From Psychroflexus aurantiacus (lineage in GTDB: Bacteria; Bacteroidota; Bacteroidia; Flavobacteriales; Flavobacteriaceae), in the NCBI RefSeq assembly GCF_010820555.1, contig NZ_JAAIKD010000005.1, positions 1-64,000 of the forward strand: a stretch of DNA of 64,000 nucleotides. Reading direction: 5' to 3'. The notes below the pieces were generated by a model. That model did no database searches. It saw only the letters and a program-made list of their open reading frames with translations, and had not been told where the DNA came from. Below are positions 1 through 9,036 of the stretch, piece after piece. Positions within the stretch are counted from its first letter, which is position 1. Each line of letters opens with the position of its first letter. Both the position numbers and the translations under genes were made by a program.

Positions 1-9
1 TGAGAAGTG

Positions 10-579
10 CTAAGAATTTATTTCGTTTGCTCTCTGCTCCAGTTCTGAGTACCAGTCTTCTCCAAATTTTCGAATCAGTGCGTTTTTGGTGAATTTATAC
101 ACTGGCATTTCAAGAGTCTTGCCCAAGTCGCAGGCATCGCTGCAAATGTCCCAGCGGTCGTAATTCACCGCCTGTAATTCTGAAAGCTTTTGAACCCGAA
201 TGGGGTAGAGTTCACAGGACACCGGTTTTTTGAAGTCGATGTCTCCTGCGCGGTAAGCAGATTCAATGCCGCAGAGGGCTGTTCCATTTTCAGTAAAGTT
301 GACGTAAGCACATTCTTTTCCTTCGACCAGAGGGGTCTCAGGCTCATTAAAATGCGAGAGAATGTGAGTGCCCTGCGCCTCTATGGCCTGTATGCCTTCC
401 GGACGCAGGTACGGTTTTACTTTGGGGTAAATCGTTTTTAAGATTTCGAGTTCATGGTCATCCAGGGGAGCTCCGGCATCGCCTGCGACGCAACATTCTC
501 CTTTGCAAGCCGAAAGATTGCAGGCAAATTCTGTATCGATGATGGATTCAGAAATCAGGGTTTTGTCAATTTTAATCAT
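10..579 (-). CDS. DUF3109 family cysteine-rich protein
   Basis: This 189-residue protein resembles the DUF3109 family, which is common in Bacteroidota and has no settled function. An N-terminal cysteine cluster of the form CxxxxCxxxCC lies at about residues 20-30. Further cysteines follow in the contexts KECAY, ALCGI, VSCELYP and DICSDAC. This spacing resembles YkgJ-like proteins that bind zinc or an Fe-S cluster. No signal peptide or membrane segment is visible, so it is probably cytosolic. The ATG at 577-579 lies only 5 nt after a TAnnTTTG promoter element, suggesting a near-leaderless message. Metal binding is inferred from the cysteine pattern, not shown. Confidence 0.8.
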   Translation of the reverse strand: MIKIDKTLISESIIDTEFACNLSACKGECCVAGDAGAPLDDHELEILKTIYPKVKPYLRPEGIQAIEAQGTHILSHFNEPETPLVEGKECAYVNFTENGTALCGIESAYRAGDIDFKKPVSCELYPIRVQKLSELQAVNYDRWDICSDACDLGKTLEMPVYKFTKNALIRKFGEDWYSELEQRANEINS

Positions 580-584
580 GAGCG

Positions 585-592
585 CAAAGTTA
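585..592 (-). promoter_or_regulatory. Putative -7 element TAACTTTG upstream of the DUF3109 gene
   Basis: TAACTTTG matches the Bacteroidota sigma-A -7 consensus TAnnTTTG. It ends 5 nt before the start codon at 579. No TTG was found at the expected -33 distance. Confidence 0.45.
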
Positions 593-664
593 GCGAAATA
601 TAAAGTGTGAAAACAGAAACCCGGCGCATTTCAATCTCCTGAATTTTGAAAGTTTAATTTAACA

Positions 665-672
665 TAAATTTG
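665..672 (+). promoter_or_regulatory. Putative promoter TAAATTTG upstream of marC-like gene
   Basis: TAAATTTG matches TAnnTTTG, and a TTTG lies 16 nt upstream (645-648), slightly short of the usual spacing. Transcription from here would begin after the ATG at 675, which favours the ATG at 747 as the true start. Confidence 0.5.
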
Positions 673-746
673 ATATGCGCCGCTTTTTATTCGCTGGTAA
701 ATCGATGAAGCAGAACTACTTTTGCAAACGATTTAAGACTGATATT

Positions 747-1319
747 ATGTTCGATTTTAAGCAGATTTTTACGGCCGGAATGATTCTTTTTGCAGTCATT
801 GACATTGTAGGGAGTATTCCCATCATTGTTGACTTACGAAAAAAAGTGGGCCATATCCAAAGTGAAAAAGCCTCCATAGTGGCCTGTATTTTAATGATTG
901 CTTTTCTGTTTGTAGGCGAAACTATCCTTAACCTCATTGGGATAGATGTGAATTCCTTTGCAGTTGCAGGGGCCTTTATTATTTTCTTTTTAGCCATTGA
1001 AATGATCCTGGGCATTCAGCTTTATAAAGATGATGTTCCGGAAACGGCCGCTATTGTACCACTCGCTTTTCCGCTTATCGCCGGTGCAGGGACCATGACC
1101 TCCATTTTATCCCTGAAGTCTGAATTTGACACCCCCAATATTATTGTGGCGATTATTCTGAATGTGATTGTCGTTTATGCAGTCTTAAAGTCTTCTAAAA
1201 AGATTGAAAAACTTTTCGGAAAACAGGGAATTTCTGTGATACGGAAGATATTTGGTGTAATTTTGTTAGCCATTGCGGTGAAATTGTTCACCACAAATAT
1301 TCAGAGTTTATTCAATTAA
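747..1319 (+). CDS. MarC family integral membrane protein
   Basis: MarC-family (UPF0056) inner-membrane protein of 190 residues with about six hydrophobic segments. It begins MFDFKQIFTAG and carries the family-typical DIVGSIPI near the N-terminus and PLAFPLIAGAGTMTS in the middle. The family was once linked to multiple antibiotic resistance, but its substrate is unknown. An in-frame ATG at 675 would add 24 charged residues absent from typical members and would overlap the promoter at 665-672, so the ATG at 747 is preferred. A small membrane protein follows after 5 bp, probably in the same transcript. Confidence 0.88.
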   Translation: MFDFKQIFTAGMILFAVIDIVGSIPIIVDLRKKVGHIQSEKASIVACILMIAFLFVGETILNLIGIDVNSFAVAGAFIIFFLAIEMILGIQLYKDDVPETAAIVPLAFPLIAGAGTMTSILSLKSEFDTPNIIVAIILNVIVVYAVLKSSKKIEKLFGKQGISVIRKIFGVILLAIAVKLFTTNIQSLFN

Positions 1320-1324
1320 AGATT

Positions 1325-1525
1325 ATGAAATATTTTATTTATTTCCTCATGCTTTCGGCAGTAGGCCTTATGATTTTCAGCGGGACTCTTGTGAATCCCG
1401 ATGACCTTGTAGGAGATAAAAAGAGTTTCACGGGTGTTCTTGGAATACTGGTATGTCTGTGCATCATCATCCTGCTTTTTATTCTTCTCTTATCCAGAAA
1501 GCTAAAGCAAAAGTACGAGGAGTAG
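1325..1525 (+). CDS. Small two-helix membrane protein
   Basis: This 66-residue protein has two hydrophobic segments (about residues 3-23 and 37-58), separated by a short polar stretch and followed by a basic tail ending RKLKQKYEE. It starts 5 bp after marC, so the two are probably cotranscribed. I do not recognise a family and no function is proposed. The 159 bp between its stop and the convergent neighbour contain no clear terminator hairpin. Confidence 0.6.
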   Translation: MKYFIYFLMLSAVGLMIFSGTLVNPDDLVGDKKSFTGVLGILVCLCIIILLFILLLSRKLKQKYEE

Positions 1526-1684
1526 TTTTTGAGTCTTTGAGTGGTGAGTTGCGGGTATAGAATTATAAATTTTGACCAGTCTTTGCTAAATACTCTTAAT
1601 CGAACATAGAATTTTAAATGTAGTACTCCTACAATCGAATTCATCAAAGACTACTCAATAACTCTACAGGCTCATAACTCATCT

Positions 1685-4600
1685 CTATTTCTCAAGCTTC
1701 ACTTCCATTCTATTGTCTCCAGAATTCGTATCAATCAGCTTATTGTACGGATCAATACCTGCTTCAACGGGCAGTTCATCGACAATGATCGTGAATTCAT
1801 TTTGAATGTCAGAAATCAAATGTTTTTTCAGATAAAGCACATGTTCCTTCTGGATTCCACCTTCGAATTCTTTCTTCTTTCCAAAAACACCCACTTCAAT
1901 ATAATCTTTTAGGGGCAGGGATTCTAAAGCTTTTCCCTCCTGTCCGGTGTCTGCACTCAGGCTTTCACCCAGACTGTTGGTAAACGCTTTCTCTCCTTTT
2001 TCTGTAGATCGATACTTTAGAACATCCGCCTTGAAAGTGACTTCATAGCGTCCATCTTCAAGGGCCTTATAGGTTGCTTCAGAAACAGAATTATCGTATA
2101 AGGTAATGGTCTCGAACATATCTTTGATCAAATACTGCAGTGAATCCGGGGTGTTTTCTTTCAACAGACCAACAAACTCAACCGAGGTGGTGTAAGGTGG
2201 CTCCTGAAAGGCCACCTCATCAATATACGAAGCTAAAATGGCATTCATTTTTTCTTCACCGAGATAATCACTCATGGCATACAGCACAAGCGAACCTTTG
2301 TTGTAGTGAATGTACTGTTGATTTTCATTGAGCATAAGCGGCAGTTCCTTCTGACTTTCAAAGCGTCGGCTTCTCAAATACTTATCCAAAGCATCTTTTA
2401 AGAAGACCCGCATTTGCTGCGGACCATATTCTTTTTCCAAGACCTTAAGCGAACTGTACTCAGACATACTTTCAGATAGGAGAGTCGCACCGCGAACATT
2501 AGCACCAATCACCTGATGCGCCCACCACTGATGGGCTACCTCATGAGAGGTCACACTAAACGGATAATCTACACTTTCGTTGTCTTTGTCATCGACTTTA
2601 GCGATAAAGCCAATCGCTTCAGAATAAGGCACCGTGTTGGCAAAGGATTGCGCAAATGAGCCTGAGGTGAGCGGAAACTCAAGAATACGCAGTTGTTTGA
2701 ACTGGTAAGGACTGAAATTTTCAGAATAGTAGTCCAGCGCTTTTTTAGTTGCGTTCACCATTCTTTCAATATTGTAATCGTGGGGCTTATGGTAGAACAC
2801 CTGGATATCGACCTCATTCCACTGGTCTTCATAGACTTCATAGGCTGCGGAATTGAAGGCGTAAAAATTTAATATTTTCTTATCCATTTTATAGTGAAAA
2901 TACCTTCTGTCTCCTTCCATCCATTCCTCCTGAAGATAGCCGGGAGCCACCGCAATCTGATCTTTTGAGGTAGAAATTGTGGTTTCAAAATCTATCCAGT
3001 CGGCATCATCCGATATATACGTATTCTTCAAAGCTGTTGAGTCGTAAGGGGATTTCATCCGTTCTTTTGGATCAAGGCCATACTTTTCCCGCGTCTCATT
3101 GTTCTGGATTTCATAACTTTCGTTATACCCGAAACCTGGAAAAATACCATTATTAATAAATGTTCCGTTGGTCCTTACCGGAGAATTTGAATTTAAAAGG
3201 GTATTGGGTTTGTTTTGCATTTCAAAAGTGAACCTGACTTCCTCGCCTGGCAGCAAAGCGTCCTTAAATTTATAGATCTCCAAATCGTAAAGGGTGTCTT
3301 TTAAAACAGTTTCTCCCTTTTTTTCAAAAGCATAGGATTGTTTATACCCGTTTAAAGCGACAACTACAGAATCCATAGGTTCCGATGTTTTGTTTTTCAG
3401 AATAAAAACGCCTTTAGCCTTCAAGTCACGAGTTTTAGGAAATAAATCCAAATTAATATTTACACTTGTAATTCTGGGTTGGTCTAATTCAGCTAAATGC
3501 GCATATGTGTTTTCATAATCCACGCGAAGTTGTTCTCTTTCATTTCCAGAATAACGATCGTTTAGGATATTGTCGTTATAGTAAATCCATGACCCCATGC
3601 TTATAAAAATAACCATGCATATCCCTATGACCGATGCATATACAGGGTTCATTTTTTCCTGTGCGCGTTTTATACGTTGCTTTGCCGAATAGGAAACACC
3701 CCTTCTGTAAAATAAAATCGCCAGAATAAACAGGACAGTTGCCAGAGCAAACCAATAGATCCTGTAGATGTAAAACACTTTTAGTCCGGGACCGTAACCT
3801 GCCATATCAGAATAAGTGGCGCCTCCGCCGGCGTTGAACCTAAAAATGCTCTGCTCGATGCCAAATTGTGGGAAAAAGGAAAGCAAAATAAGAAAGGCAA
3901 GTAAAGAAACAAATCCAACAATATGATTTTTGATGAGGGTGTGGAAAAAGAACGCCATGACAGTCCAGGCCAGCACTCTTAAATAATCAACAGCGAAGAA
4001 GTCAAACAAATACAGGTCTAATTTAAGCTTATAGTATCCATTATACACCTGAACCCCCACGGCTAAAATCAGAGCCAGGATGTAAAAAGAAGCCTGCATT
4101 TTAAAGACAGCGATGAACTTGGAGAGGAGAAACGACCAGTTGGGGAAAGTCGTGACATCTACGAGCTGTTTCATATGAGCCCCCTGTGCCCTGTTCATTA
4201 ACATCCCTACAATCAAAAATGTGATGATGATCATGAAACCGCTTACGGTTCCGGATGCGTTTTGCATCATTTCCCGTGTAACCGGGTAGGTAGAGGTGCC
4301 GTAAATAGGATTTCGAACAGCAAGCGTTATAAGCGTGATTATGAGGGTTACCAAAGCGAAAGAGATGAACACCCAGTTTTTGAAAATGTATCGGGCTTCA
4401 AAACGGCTGTGCTTCAAAGCGATTTTCAACCAGTGCTTGAAAGTGTAGGCCTTAGTGGCTTCAGGCAGTTTGATTCGAATAAGGCTTCCAAAATTTCTTT
4501 TGACAACCCGCTCAGCTTTTCTTTTGAATAACCTAAGCTGAATGGCCTGCTGATTGAATTTGAATTTAAAGAATACTAAAGCGAAAATCAAAATACTGAT

Positions 4601-5356
4601 GGCTGCCCATAGCAAGCGGTTGTAAATGATATATCCCTGGAAGGGCAGATGATTAGTATTTCTGTCAAAAACAGTCCAGTATTCAGTTTCAAAACTCAAA
4701 GCCTGTGACCCCAAGGGATCGATAAGCGCCGCAAGGGTTTTATTGTCGATATCTCCAGCCAGACTTTGAGCAAAACTTTGGATGATAATCAAAGCCAGGA
4801 CACTGATAAACCCGATAAAGATGTTTCTGGAAAAAGTAACTACCGCAAAGACTACAGCACCATACAGAAGCATATTCGGTATTACAAAAATCAATAGGGG
4901 CTGTATGTAATTCCAAAGATCAAAGTCGGTAAAAAGTTCAGGATTAGTTCCCGGGAAAACAGTTCCCAGAAAGATGCCTAAGCAGATAAAAATGATGATG
5001 CCGATGACGATACACAAAGCGCTGAGAAACTTCCCGAATAAATAACCAGATTTTGTAATAGGGTAGGCATACAGGACCTGGTGCATCTCATACTTAAAGT
5101 CTTTGCTGATGGAGGCACCAATAATAGAGGGTAATAAAAAGTATATAAAGACGGATAACCCATTGATCAGGTCGTTAAGCGCCAATGCTGTATTTTGATA
5201 GGTTGGAGAGGTGGTTGTGACCGTAAAATTATCAAAGAGTCCGCCGGCGCTTGCCATCGTTATCAATGCAAAGGCAAACATGATCACGGCGTAGATATAG
5301 GTGATAGGAGTTCTTAACCAGGATTTGATCTCAAACGTGAAGATTTTTGAAAACAT
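1685..5356 (-). CDS. ABC-2 type permease fused to M1-family metallopeptidase
   Basis: This 1223-residue fusion carries two ABC-2-like permease modules in roughly the first 600 residues, with about 12 hydrophobic segments. A C-terminal extracytoplasmic M1 (gluzincin) peptidase-like domain follows from about residue 620. The zinc motif HEVAH is at residues 938-942. The downstream glutamate in LSES comes after 19 intervening residues, not the usual 18. The exopeptidase motif GxMEN is not evident; the corresponding stretch reads SGSFAQSF. Proteins of this architecture are known in Bacteroidota as permease/M1 aminopeptidases, but their substrate is not established. The cognate ATPase gene lies 5 bp upstream in the same operon. 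A role in exporting or processing peptides at the cell surface is inferred. Confidence 0.88.
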   Translation of the reverse strand: MFSKIFTFEIKSWLRTPITYIYAVIMFAFALITMASAGGLFDNFTVTTTSPTYQNTALALNDLINGLSVFIYFLLPSIIGASISKDFKYEMHQVLYAYPITKSGYLFGKFLSALCIVIGIIIFICLGIFLGTVFPGTNPELFTDFDLWNYIQPLLIFVIPNMLLYGAVVFAVVTFSRNIFIGFISVLALIIIQSFAQSLAGDIDNKTLAALIDPLGSQALSFETEYWTVFDRNTNHLPFQGYIIYNRLLWAAISILIFALVFFKFKFNQQAIQLRLFKRKAERVVKRNFGSLIRIKLPEATKAYTFKHWLKIALKHSRFEARYIFKNWVFISFALVTLIITLITLAVRNPIYGTSTYPVTREMMQNASGTVSGFMIIITFLIVGMLMNRAQGAHMKQLVDVTTFPNWSFLLSKFIAVFKMQASFYILALILAVGVQVYNGYYKLKLDLYLFDFFAVDYLRVLAWTVMAFFFHTLIKNHIVGFVSLLAFLILLSFFPQFGIEQSIFRFNAGGGATYSDMAGYGPGLKVFYIYRIYWFALATVLFILAILFYRRGVSYSAKQRIKRAQEKMNPVYASVIGICMVIFISMGSWIYYNDNILNDRYSGNEREQLRVDYENTYAHLAELDQPRITSVNINLDLFPKTRDLKAKGVFILKNKTSEPMDSVVVALNGYKQSYAFEKKGETVLKDTLYDLEIYKFKDALLPGEEVRFTFEMQNKPNTLLNSNSPVRTNGTFINNGIFPGFGYNESYEIQNNETREKYGLDPKERMKSPYDSTALKNTYISDDADWIDFETTISTSKDQIAVAPGYLQEEWMEGDRRYFHYKMDKKILNFYAFNSAAYEVYEDQWNEVDIQVFYHKPHDYNIERMVNATKKALDYYSENFSPYQFKQLRILEFPLTSGSFAQSFANTVPYSEAIGFIAKVDDKDNESVDYPFSVTSHEVAHQWWAHQVIGANVRGATLLSESMSEYSSLKVLEKEYGPQQMRVFLKDALDKYLRSRRFESQKELPLMLNENQQYIHYNKGSLVLYAMSDYLGEEKMNAILASYIDEVAFQEPPYTTSVEFVGLLKENTPDSLQYLIKDMFETITLYDNSVSEATYKALEDGRYEVTFKADVLKYRSTEKGEKAFTNSLGESLSADTGQEGKALESLPLKDYIEVGVFGKKKEFEGGIQKEHVLYLKKHLISDIQNEFTIIVDELPVEAGIDPYNKLIDTNSGDNRMEVKLEK

Positions 5357-5361
5357 AGGAC

Positions 5362-6264
5362 TTAAGTTTGAGAGTTAATGGCTTCCGTTTCGTCTGCTTT
5401 CAAGTGAACAAAGTACACATCGCTTAAGTCCGGATGTACCTTTACAAATTCTTCGCCGGGCTTAGCTTCGTCGTAAACTCGTATATTCAGAGAGTTATCT
5501 TGATTATAGTTTGACGAAATCAGATTGAAACCGGTTTCATACTTCTCAATATCTTCGCGGTCTATGGTGAGCCCCCAGATTTTATTCTCCAGATCCAGAA
5601 CGGCATCTATAGGTTTTTTATGACAGAGTAATTTTCCGCCATTCAGTATAGCCATATCGGTACATAATTCTTTGACGTCGTCCACAATGTGGGTCGATAA
5701 AATCACGATGTGGTTGGTGCCAATTTCTCTCAGCACATTCAGAAAACGATGACGCTCTGCAGGATCCAGACCAGCGGTAGGTTCATCTACGATAATCAGT
5801 TTTGGGTTGTTGAGCAGTAACTGTGCTATCCCAAACCTTTGTTTCATCCCCCCGGAATAACCTGCCACATGCTTTGTTCTTACCTCATACAGGTTGGTAA
5901 TTTCCAGAGCATAATCCACCATTCTTTTACGCTCTGCTTTGCTCGAAAGCCCTTTCAATTCCGCAAAATAATGAAGCAGTTTTTCAGCTGATAGTTTTGG
6001 ATAGACTCCAAAGGACTGGGGTAAATAGCCCAATACTTTTCTGAGTTCCATCTTTTGATTCAGAACATCTATGTCATCCAGAAAGATTTCTCCACGATCA
6101 GGTTGCTGTAAGGTCGCGATGGTTCGCATTAAAGTGGATTTTCCGGCACCATTGGGACCCAGCAGACCAAACATCCCAGAGTTGATTTCTATGGAGACCT
6201 CATCCAGGGCTTTTACACCATTTTTATAAGTTTTGGAAACGTTGCGCAATTGAAGCTTATTCAT
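5362..6264 (-). CDS. ABC transporter ATP-binding protein
   Basis: Single ABC ATPase of 300 residues. Walker A is GPNGAGKST, the signature is YSGGMKQR, and Walker B with switch is LIIVDEPTAGLDPAER, followed by the H-loop STHIVDD. The C-terminal ~80 residues form a small accessory domain, as in ABC-2 exporter ATPases. The start is placed at 6264 (MNKLQLRNVSKTY), because a longer reading to 6315 would add 17 residues with no family resemblance. It is 5 bp upstream of the permease/M1 fusion and is almost certainly its energising subunit. Confidence 0.9.
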   Translation of the reverse strand: MNKLQLRNVSKTYKNGVKALDEVSIEINSGMFGLLGPNGAGKSTLMRTIATLQQPDRGEIFLDDIDVLNQKMELRKVLGYLPQSFGVYPKLSAEKLLHYFAELKGLSSKAERKRMVDYALEITNLYEVRTKHVAGYSGGMKQRFGIAQLLLNNPKLIIVDEPTAGLDPAERHRFLNVLREIGTNHIVILSTHIVDDVKELCTDMAILNGGKLLCHKKPIDAVLDLENKIWGLTIDREDIEKYETGFNLISSNYNQDNSLNIRVYDEAKPGEEFVKVHPDLSDVYFVHLKADETEAINSQT

Positions 6265-6354
6265 GAGATATGGTTTTGATTTTGGGAGACTACTGCCTAT
6301 TTGTAATAATTTCAAAGAAATGTTACAAAATCAAAACGTATACCTCCTCATAAA

Positions 6355-7356
6355 CTATAAATCTGAGTCTACGGACTCCCCTTCGTATTGCGTGTCCTGG
6401 GTTCTGGCATCGTAGCCAATTTCGCGCAGGTATTTTGAGAAAATATCGGTGTAACCATGGGTGCAAATCACTTTTTCGCAACCCGTAGCTTTGATGCTGT
6501 TGAGCAAGCCATCCCAGTCGCAGTGGTCGCTCATCACAAAACCTTTATCGATGGCTCGTCGGCGTCGAGCGCCCCGGAAGGTCATCCAGCCACTGGCTGA
6601 AGCGGTGACGTATGGCACCATTTTGCGTATCCAGGTTCCTCCATGGGCGCTGGGCGGGGCAAGCACCAGATTCCCGTTCAGTTCTTTCTTGGTGGTTTCC
6701 CGGGTAACGCGAAGGGTTTCAGGGAAATCGACCATGTCTCGTAAAACGTCGGTCATATTTTCAATAGCCCCATGGGTGTAGATTTTTCCGATCTCCGGAT
6801 TGAGGTGTTTCAACAGTCGCTGCGCTTTTCCGAGAGAATAACCAAATAATACAGAAGTTCTTCCTTCCGCTTTATTTTCTCTCCACCACTGGTTGATGTC
6901 CTTCATCACTTCAGCCTGAGGCTTCCACTTAAAAGCAGGCAAACCAAAGGTGCATTCCGTAATAAAGGTATCGCATTGTACAGGTTCAAAGGGTGAACAA
7001 ACACCGTCAGCTTCATCTTTATAATCACCGGAAAAGACCCAAACCTCACCTTTATGTTCCACGCGAATTTGTGAACTTCCTATAACATGCCCTGCAGGAT
7101 GCAGACTGAATTTGACATTGTTGATGGTAAAGGTTTCGCCGTAAGCTTTTCCCTCCACATCAATCTCTCCCAGCCTGTGCTTCATGATGGGAATATTGTC
7201 GTGATGCGTGATGTATTTTTTGTTTCCCCAGCGCGAATGATCGGCATGTCCATGAGAAATGATGGCTTTGTCCACCTTTCGCCACGGATCCAGGTAGACA
7301 TCTGCGGCAGCGCAGTAAATTCCATTTGGATTGAAGGCTAATAAAGGTTCTTTCAT
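6355..7356 (-). CDS. Ligase-associated DNA exonuclease-like metallo-beta-lactamase protein
   Basis: This 333-residue protein is a metallo-beta-lactamase/beta-CASP family member related to mRNA 3'-processing exonucleases. The metal-binding motif HGHADH is at residues 35-40, with later FSGDY and a C-terminal SDHCDW. The closest named family I recognise is the ligase-associated DNA exonuclease, usually encoded with an ATP-dependent DNA ligase and a DEXH helicase in a DNA-repair operon. Neither partner is adjacent here: the neighbours are an ABC transporter and a GIN-domain protein. It may share a transcript with the GIN-domain gene 15 bp upstream. The nuclease fold is firm; the DNA-repair role is inferred from the family. 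Confidence 0.82.
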   Translation of the reverse strand: MKEPLLAFNPNGIYCAAADVYLDPWRKVDKAIISHGHADHSRWGNKKYITHHDNIPIMKHRLGEIDVEGKAYGETFTINNVKFSLHPAGHVIGSSQIRVEHKGEVWVFSGDYKDEADGVCSPFEPVQCDTFITECTFGLPAFKWKPQAEVMKDINQWWRENKAEGRTSVLFGYSLGKAQRLLKHLNPEIGKIYTHGAIENMTDVLRDMVDFPETLRVTRETTKKELNGNLVLAPPSAHGGTWIRKMVPYVTASASGWMTFRGARRRRAIDKGFVMSDHCDWDGLLNSIKATGCEKVICTHGYTDIFSKYLREIGYDARTQDTQYEGESVDSDL

Positions 7357-7371
7357 GCAATTGAGATTGTT

Positions 7372-8058
7372 TTAATCTAAAACTTTTATTTCACCACCTA
7401 ATTTCACATTTTGACTTAGGGTTTCAGGATGGCCATAAATCAGTATAGTTCCACCGGCATTTACACGTGCATTACAGGTTTCAGTAACGAACACACTAGC
7501 TTCTCCTCCAAAACTAAGGCTTATGTCTGTGGTTTCCGTTTTCAGTTCTTCACCGTCAAAAGAAGCTCCGGTTTTCATTTCTATGGTCATGGTTTTGGCG
7601 GAGCCAATCAAACTAAGACTTGCTCCGGTAACAGCTCTTAGGCTTAGATAATCAACTTGCAATTCACCACCGATATAGCTGCCTTCTGAAGCAATAAGCT
7701 TAAGATTTTCCTGAGTAACCGGTGTCATAAATTCTACTTCAGAACCACTTCTTACTTTAAGCTCTACAATTTCATTGGTATAGACCGTGACCAGAATTTC
7801 AGTTTCCGAAAAAATTTGACCTACAGGCAGGCTAAGCTGTAATTCGTCTCCTTCGATTTCGATAGAGACTTCATCACGTCCGGATCCTCTAACTTCAATT
7901 TTGTCCTCTTCTGCGTTGGTTACAATTTCCACAAAAAGACCTGTAGAGACTTTAATGGAAGAAAAATCTTTCCCTGGGATAAGGGTTTTAACCTGAGCCA
8001 CCGCTGAAGTGGTGACTAATAATAACAGGCAGATAATACAATTAAGTTTGAATCTCAT
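7372..8058 (-). CDS. Secreted GIN-domain (DUF2807) protein
   Basis: This 228-residue protein has a clear Sec signal peptide (hydrophobic residues 5-21 ending AVAQ). It is followed by a repetitive beta-rich region typical of the head GIN / DUF2807 family, predicted to form a right-handed beta-helix-like fold. Family members are secreted or surface proteins of unknown role in Bacteroidota. A TATTTTTG promoter element lies about 24 bp upstream. The exonuclease gene follows after 15 bp. No catalytic residues are recognisable. Confidence 0.75.
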   Translation of the reverse strand: MRFKLNCIICLLLLVTTSAVAQVKTLIPGKDFSSIKVSTGLFVEIVTNAEEDKIEVRGSGRDEVSIEIEGDELQLSLPVGQIFSETEILVTVYTNEIVELKVRSGSEVEFMTPVTQENLKLIASEGSYIGGELQVDYLSLRAVTGASLSLIGSAKTMTIEMKTGASFDGEELKTETTDISLSFGGEASVFVTETCNARVNAGGTILIYGHPETLSQNVKLGGEIKVLD

Positions 8059-8081
8059 GGGTTCTGAATTTGGTTGGAACT

Positions 8082-8089
8082 CAAAAATA
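8082..8089 (-). promoter_or_regulatory. Putative -7 element TATTTTTG upstream of the GIN-domain gene
   Basis: TATTTTTG fits TAnnTTTG and ends 23 nt before the start at 8058. It faces away from the lpxH promoter in the same 170-bp divergent intergenic region. No TTG is seen at the proper -33 spacing. Confidence 0.4.
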
Positions 8090-8203
8090 CTGGATTATCT
8101 CATGAGCCTGCATTAAATTTTAGCCAAAAGTTAAAGTCTGCTTTAGCATTTTAAAGCTCAAATGCAGAAATCGGGGCAGGCGCATTTATTTTTTAGCTTT
8201 CAG

Positions 8204-8211
8204 TATATTTG
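8204..8211 (+). promoter_or_regulatory. Putative -7 element TATATTTG upstream of lpxH
   Basis: TATATTTG fits TAnnTTTG and lies 17 nt ahead of the lpxH ATG at 8229. Confidence 0.42.
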
Positions 8212-8228
8212 GGCCAGATTAATAAGGC

Positions 8229-9005
8229 ATGAAACTTCCAGAAGGCAAAAAGATTTACTTTTCCAGTGATAATCATTTAGGAGCACCAACGCATTCTGAA
8301 AGCTTAAAACGGGAGAAGGTGTTTATTTCCTGGCTGGATGCTATCAAAGCAGATGCCCATGCCATTTTTCTTCTCGGAGACCTTTTCGATTTTTGGTTTG
8401 AATACCGTGAAGTTGTTCCCAAAGGTTTTGTAAGAACCTTAGGCAAACTGGCAGAACTAAAAGACTCCGGAATCGAGATCTACTATTTTGTTGGGAATCA
8501 CGATTTGTGGATGAAGGACTATTTCAAGGAAGAACTCAACATCCCCGTATTTCATGAGCCACAGGTTTTTGAAATCAATTCCAAGCAATTTTTTTTAGGC
8601 CATGGCGACGGACTGGGTCCCGGAGATAAGGGCTATAAGCGCATGAAAAAAGCCTTAGTTCATCCTGTTTTCAAATGGCTTTTTAGATGGCTGCATCCGG
8701 ATCTTGGAGTGAGGTTGGCCAGGCATCTTTCTGTGAAAAACAAACTGATTTCCGGAGATGAGGATGCTAAGTTTTTGGGGGAGGAAAACGAATGGCTTGC
8801 CCAGTATGCCAGGCGGAAGCTGGAAACCGCACATTACGATTATTTTATTTTCGGACACCGGCATCTGCCGATGGAAATCGAGGTGGGACTCCACTCCAAA
8901 TACATAAACCTGGGCGACTGGATCGCTCATTACACCTTTGGAGTCTTTGATGGAGAACAGTTCTCCCTGGAGAAATTCAACAAAAAATCCCTGGATACAA
9001 CGTAA
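8229..9005 (+). CDS. lpxH: UDP-2,3-diacylglucosamine diphosphatase
   Basis: This 258-residue calcineurin-like phosphoesterase catalyses the fourth step of lipid A synthesis, hydrolysing UDP-2,3-diacylglucosamine to lipid X and UMP at the inner membrane. Metal-binding blocks are visible in order: SDNHLG, GDLFDFW, GNHD, GHGDGLGPGD and GHRH near the C-terminus. The length is close to the usual ~240 residues. The gene stands alone between a divergent GIN-domain gene and the convergent tatA, so it appears monocistronic. Confidence 0.92.
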   Translation: MKLPEGKKIYFSSDNHLGAPTHSESLKREKVFISWLDAIKADAHAIFLLGDLFDFWFEYREVVPKGFVRTLGKLAELKDSGIEIYYFVGNHDLWMKDYFKEELNIPVFHEPQVFEINSKQFFLGHGDGLGPGDKGYKRMKKALVHPVFKWLFRWLHPDLGVRLARHLSVKNKLISGDEDAKFLGEENEWLAQYARRKLETAHYDYFIFGHRHLPMEIEVGLHSKYINLGDWIAHYTFGVFDGEQFSLEKFNKKSLDTT

Positions 9006-9036
9006 ACAGGGATTCATTTATAGGTTTGTCTAAAAT

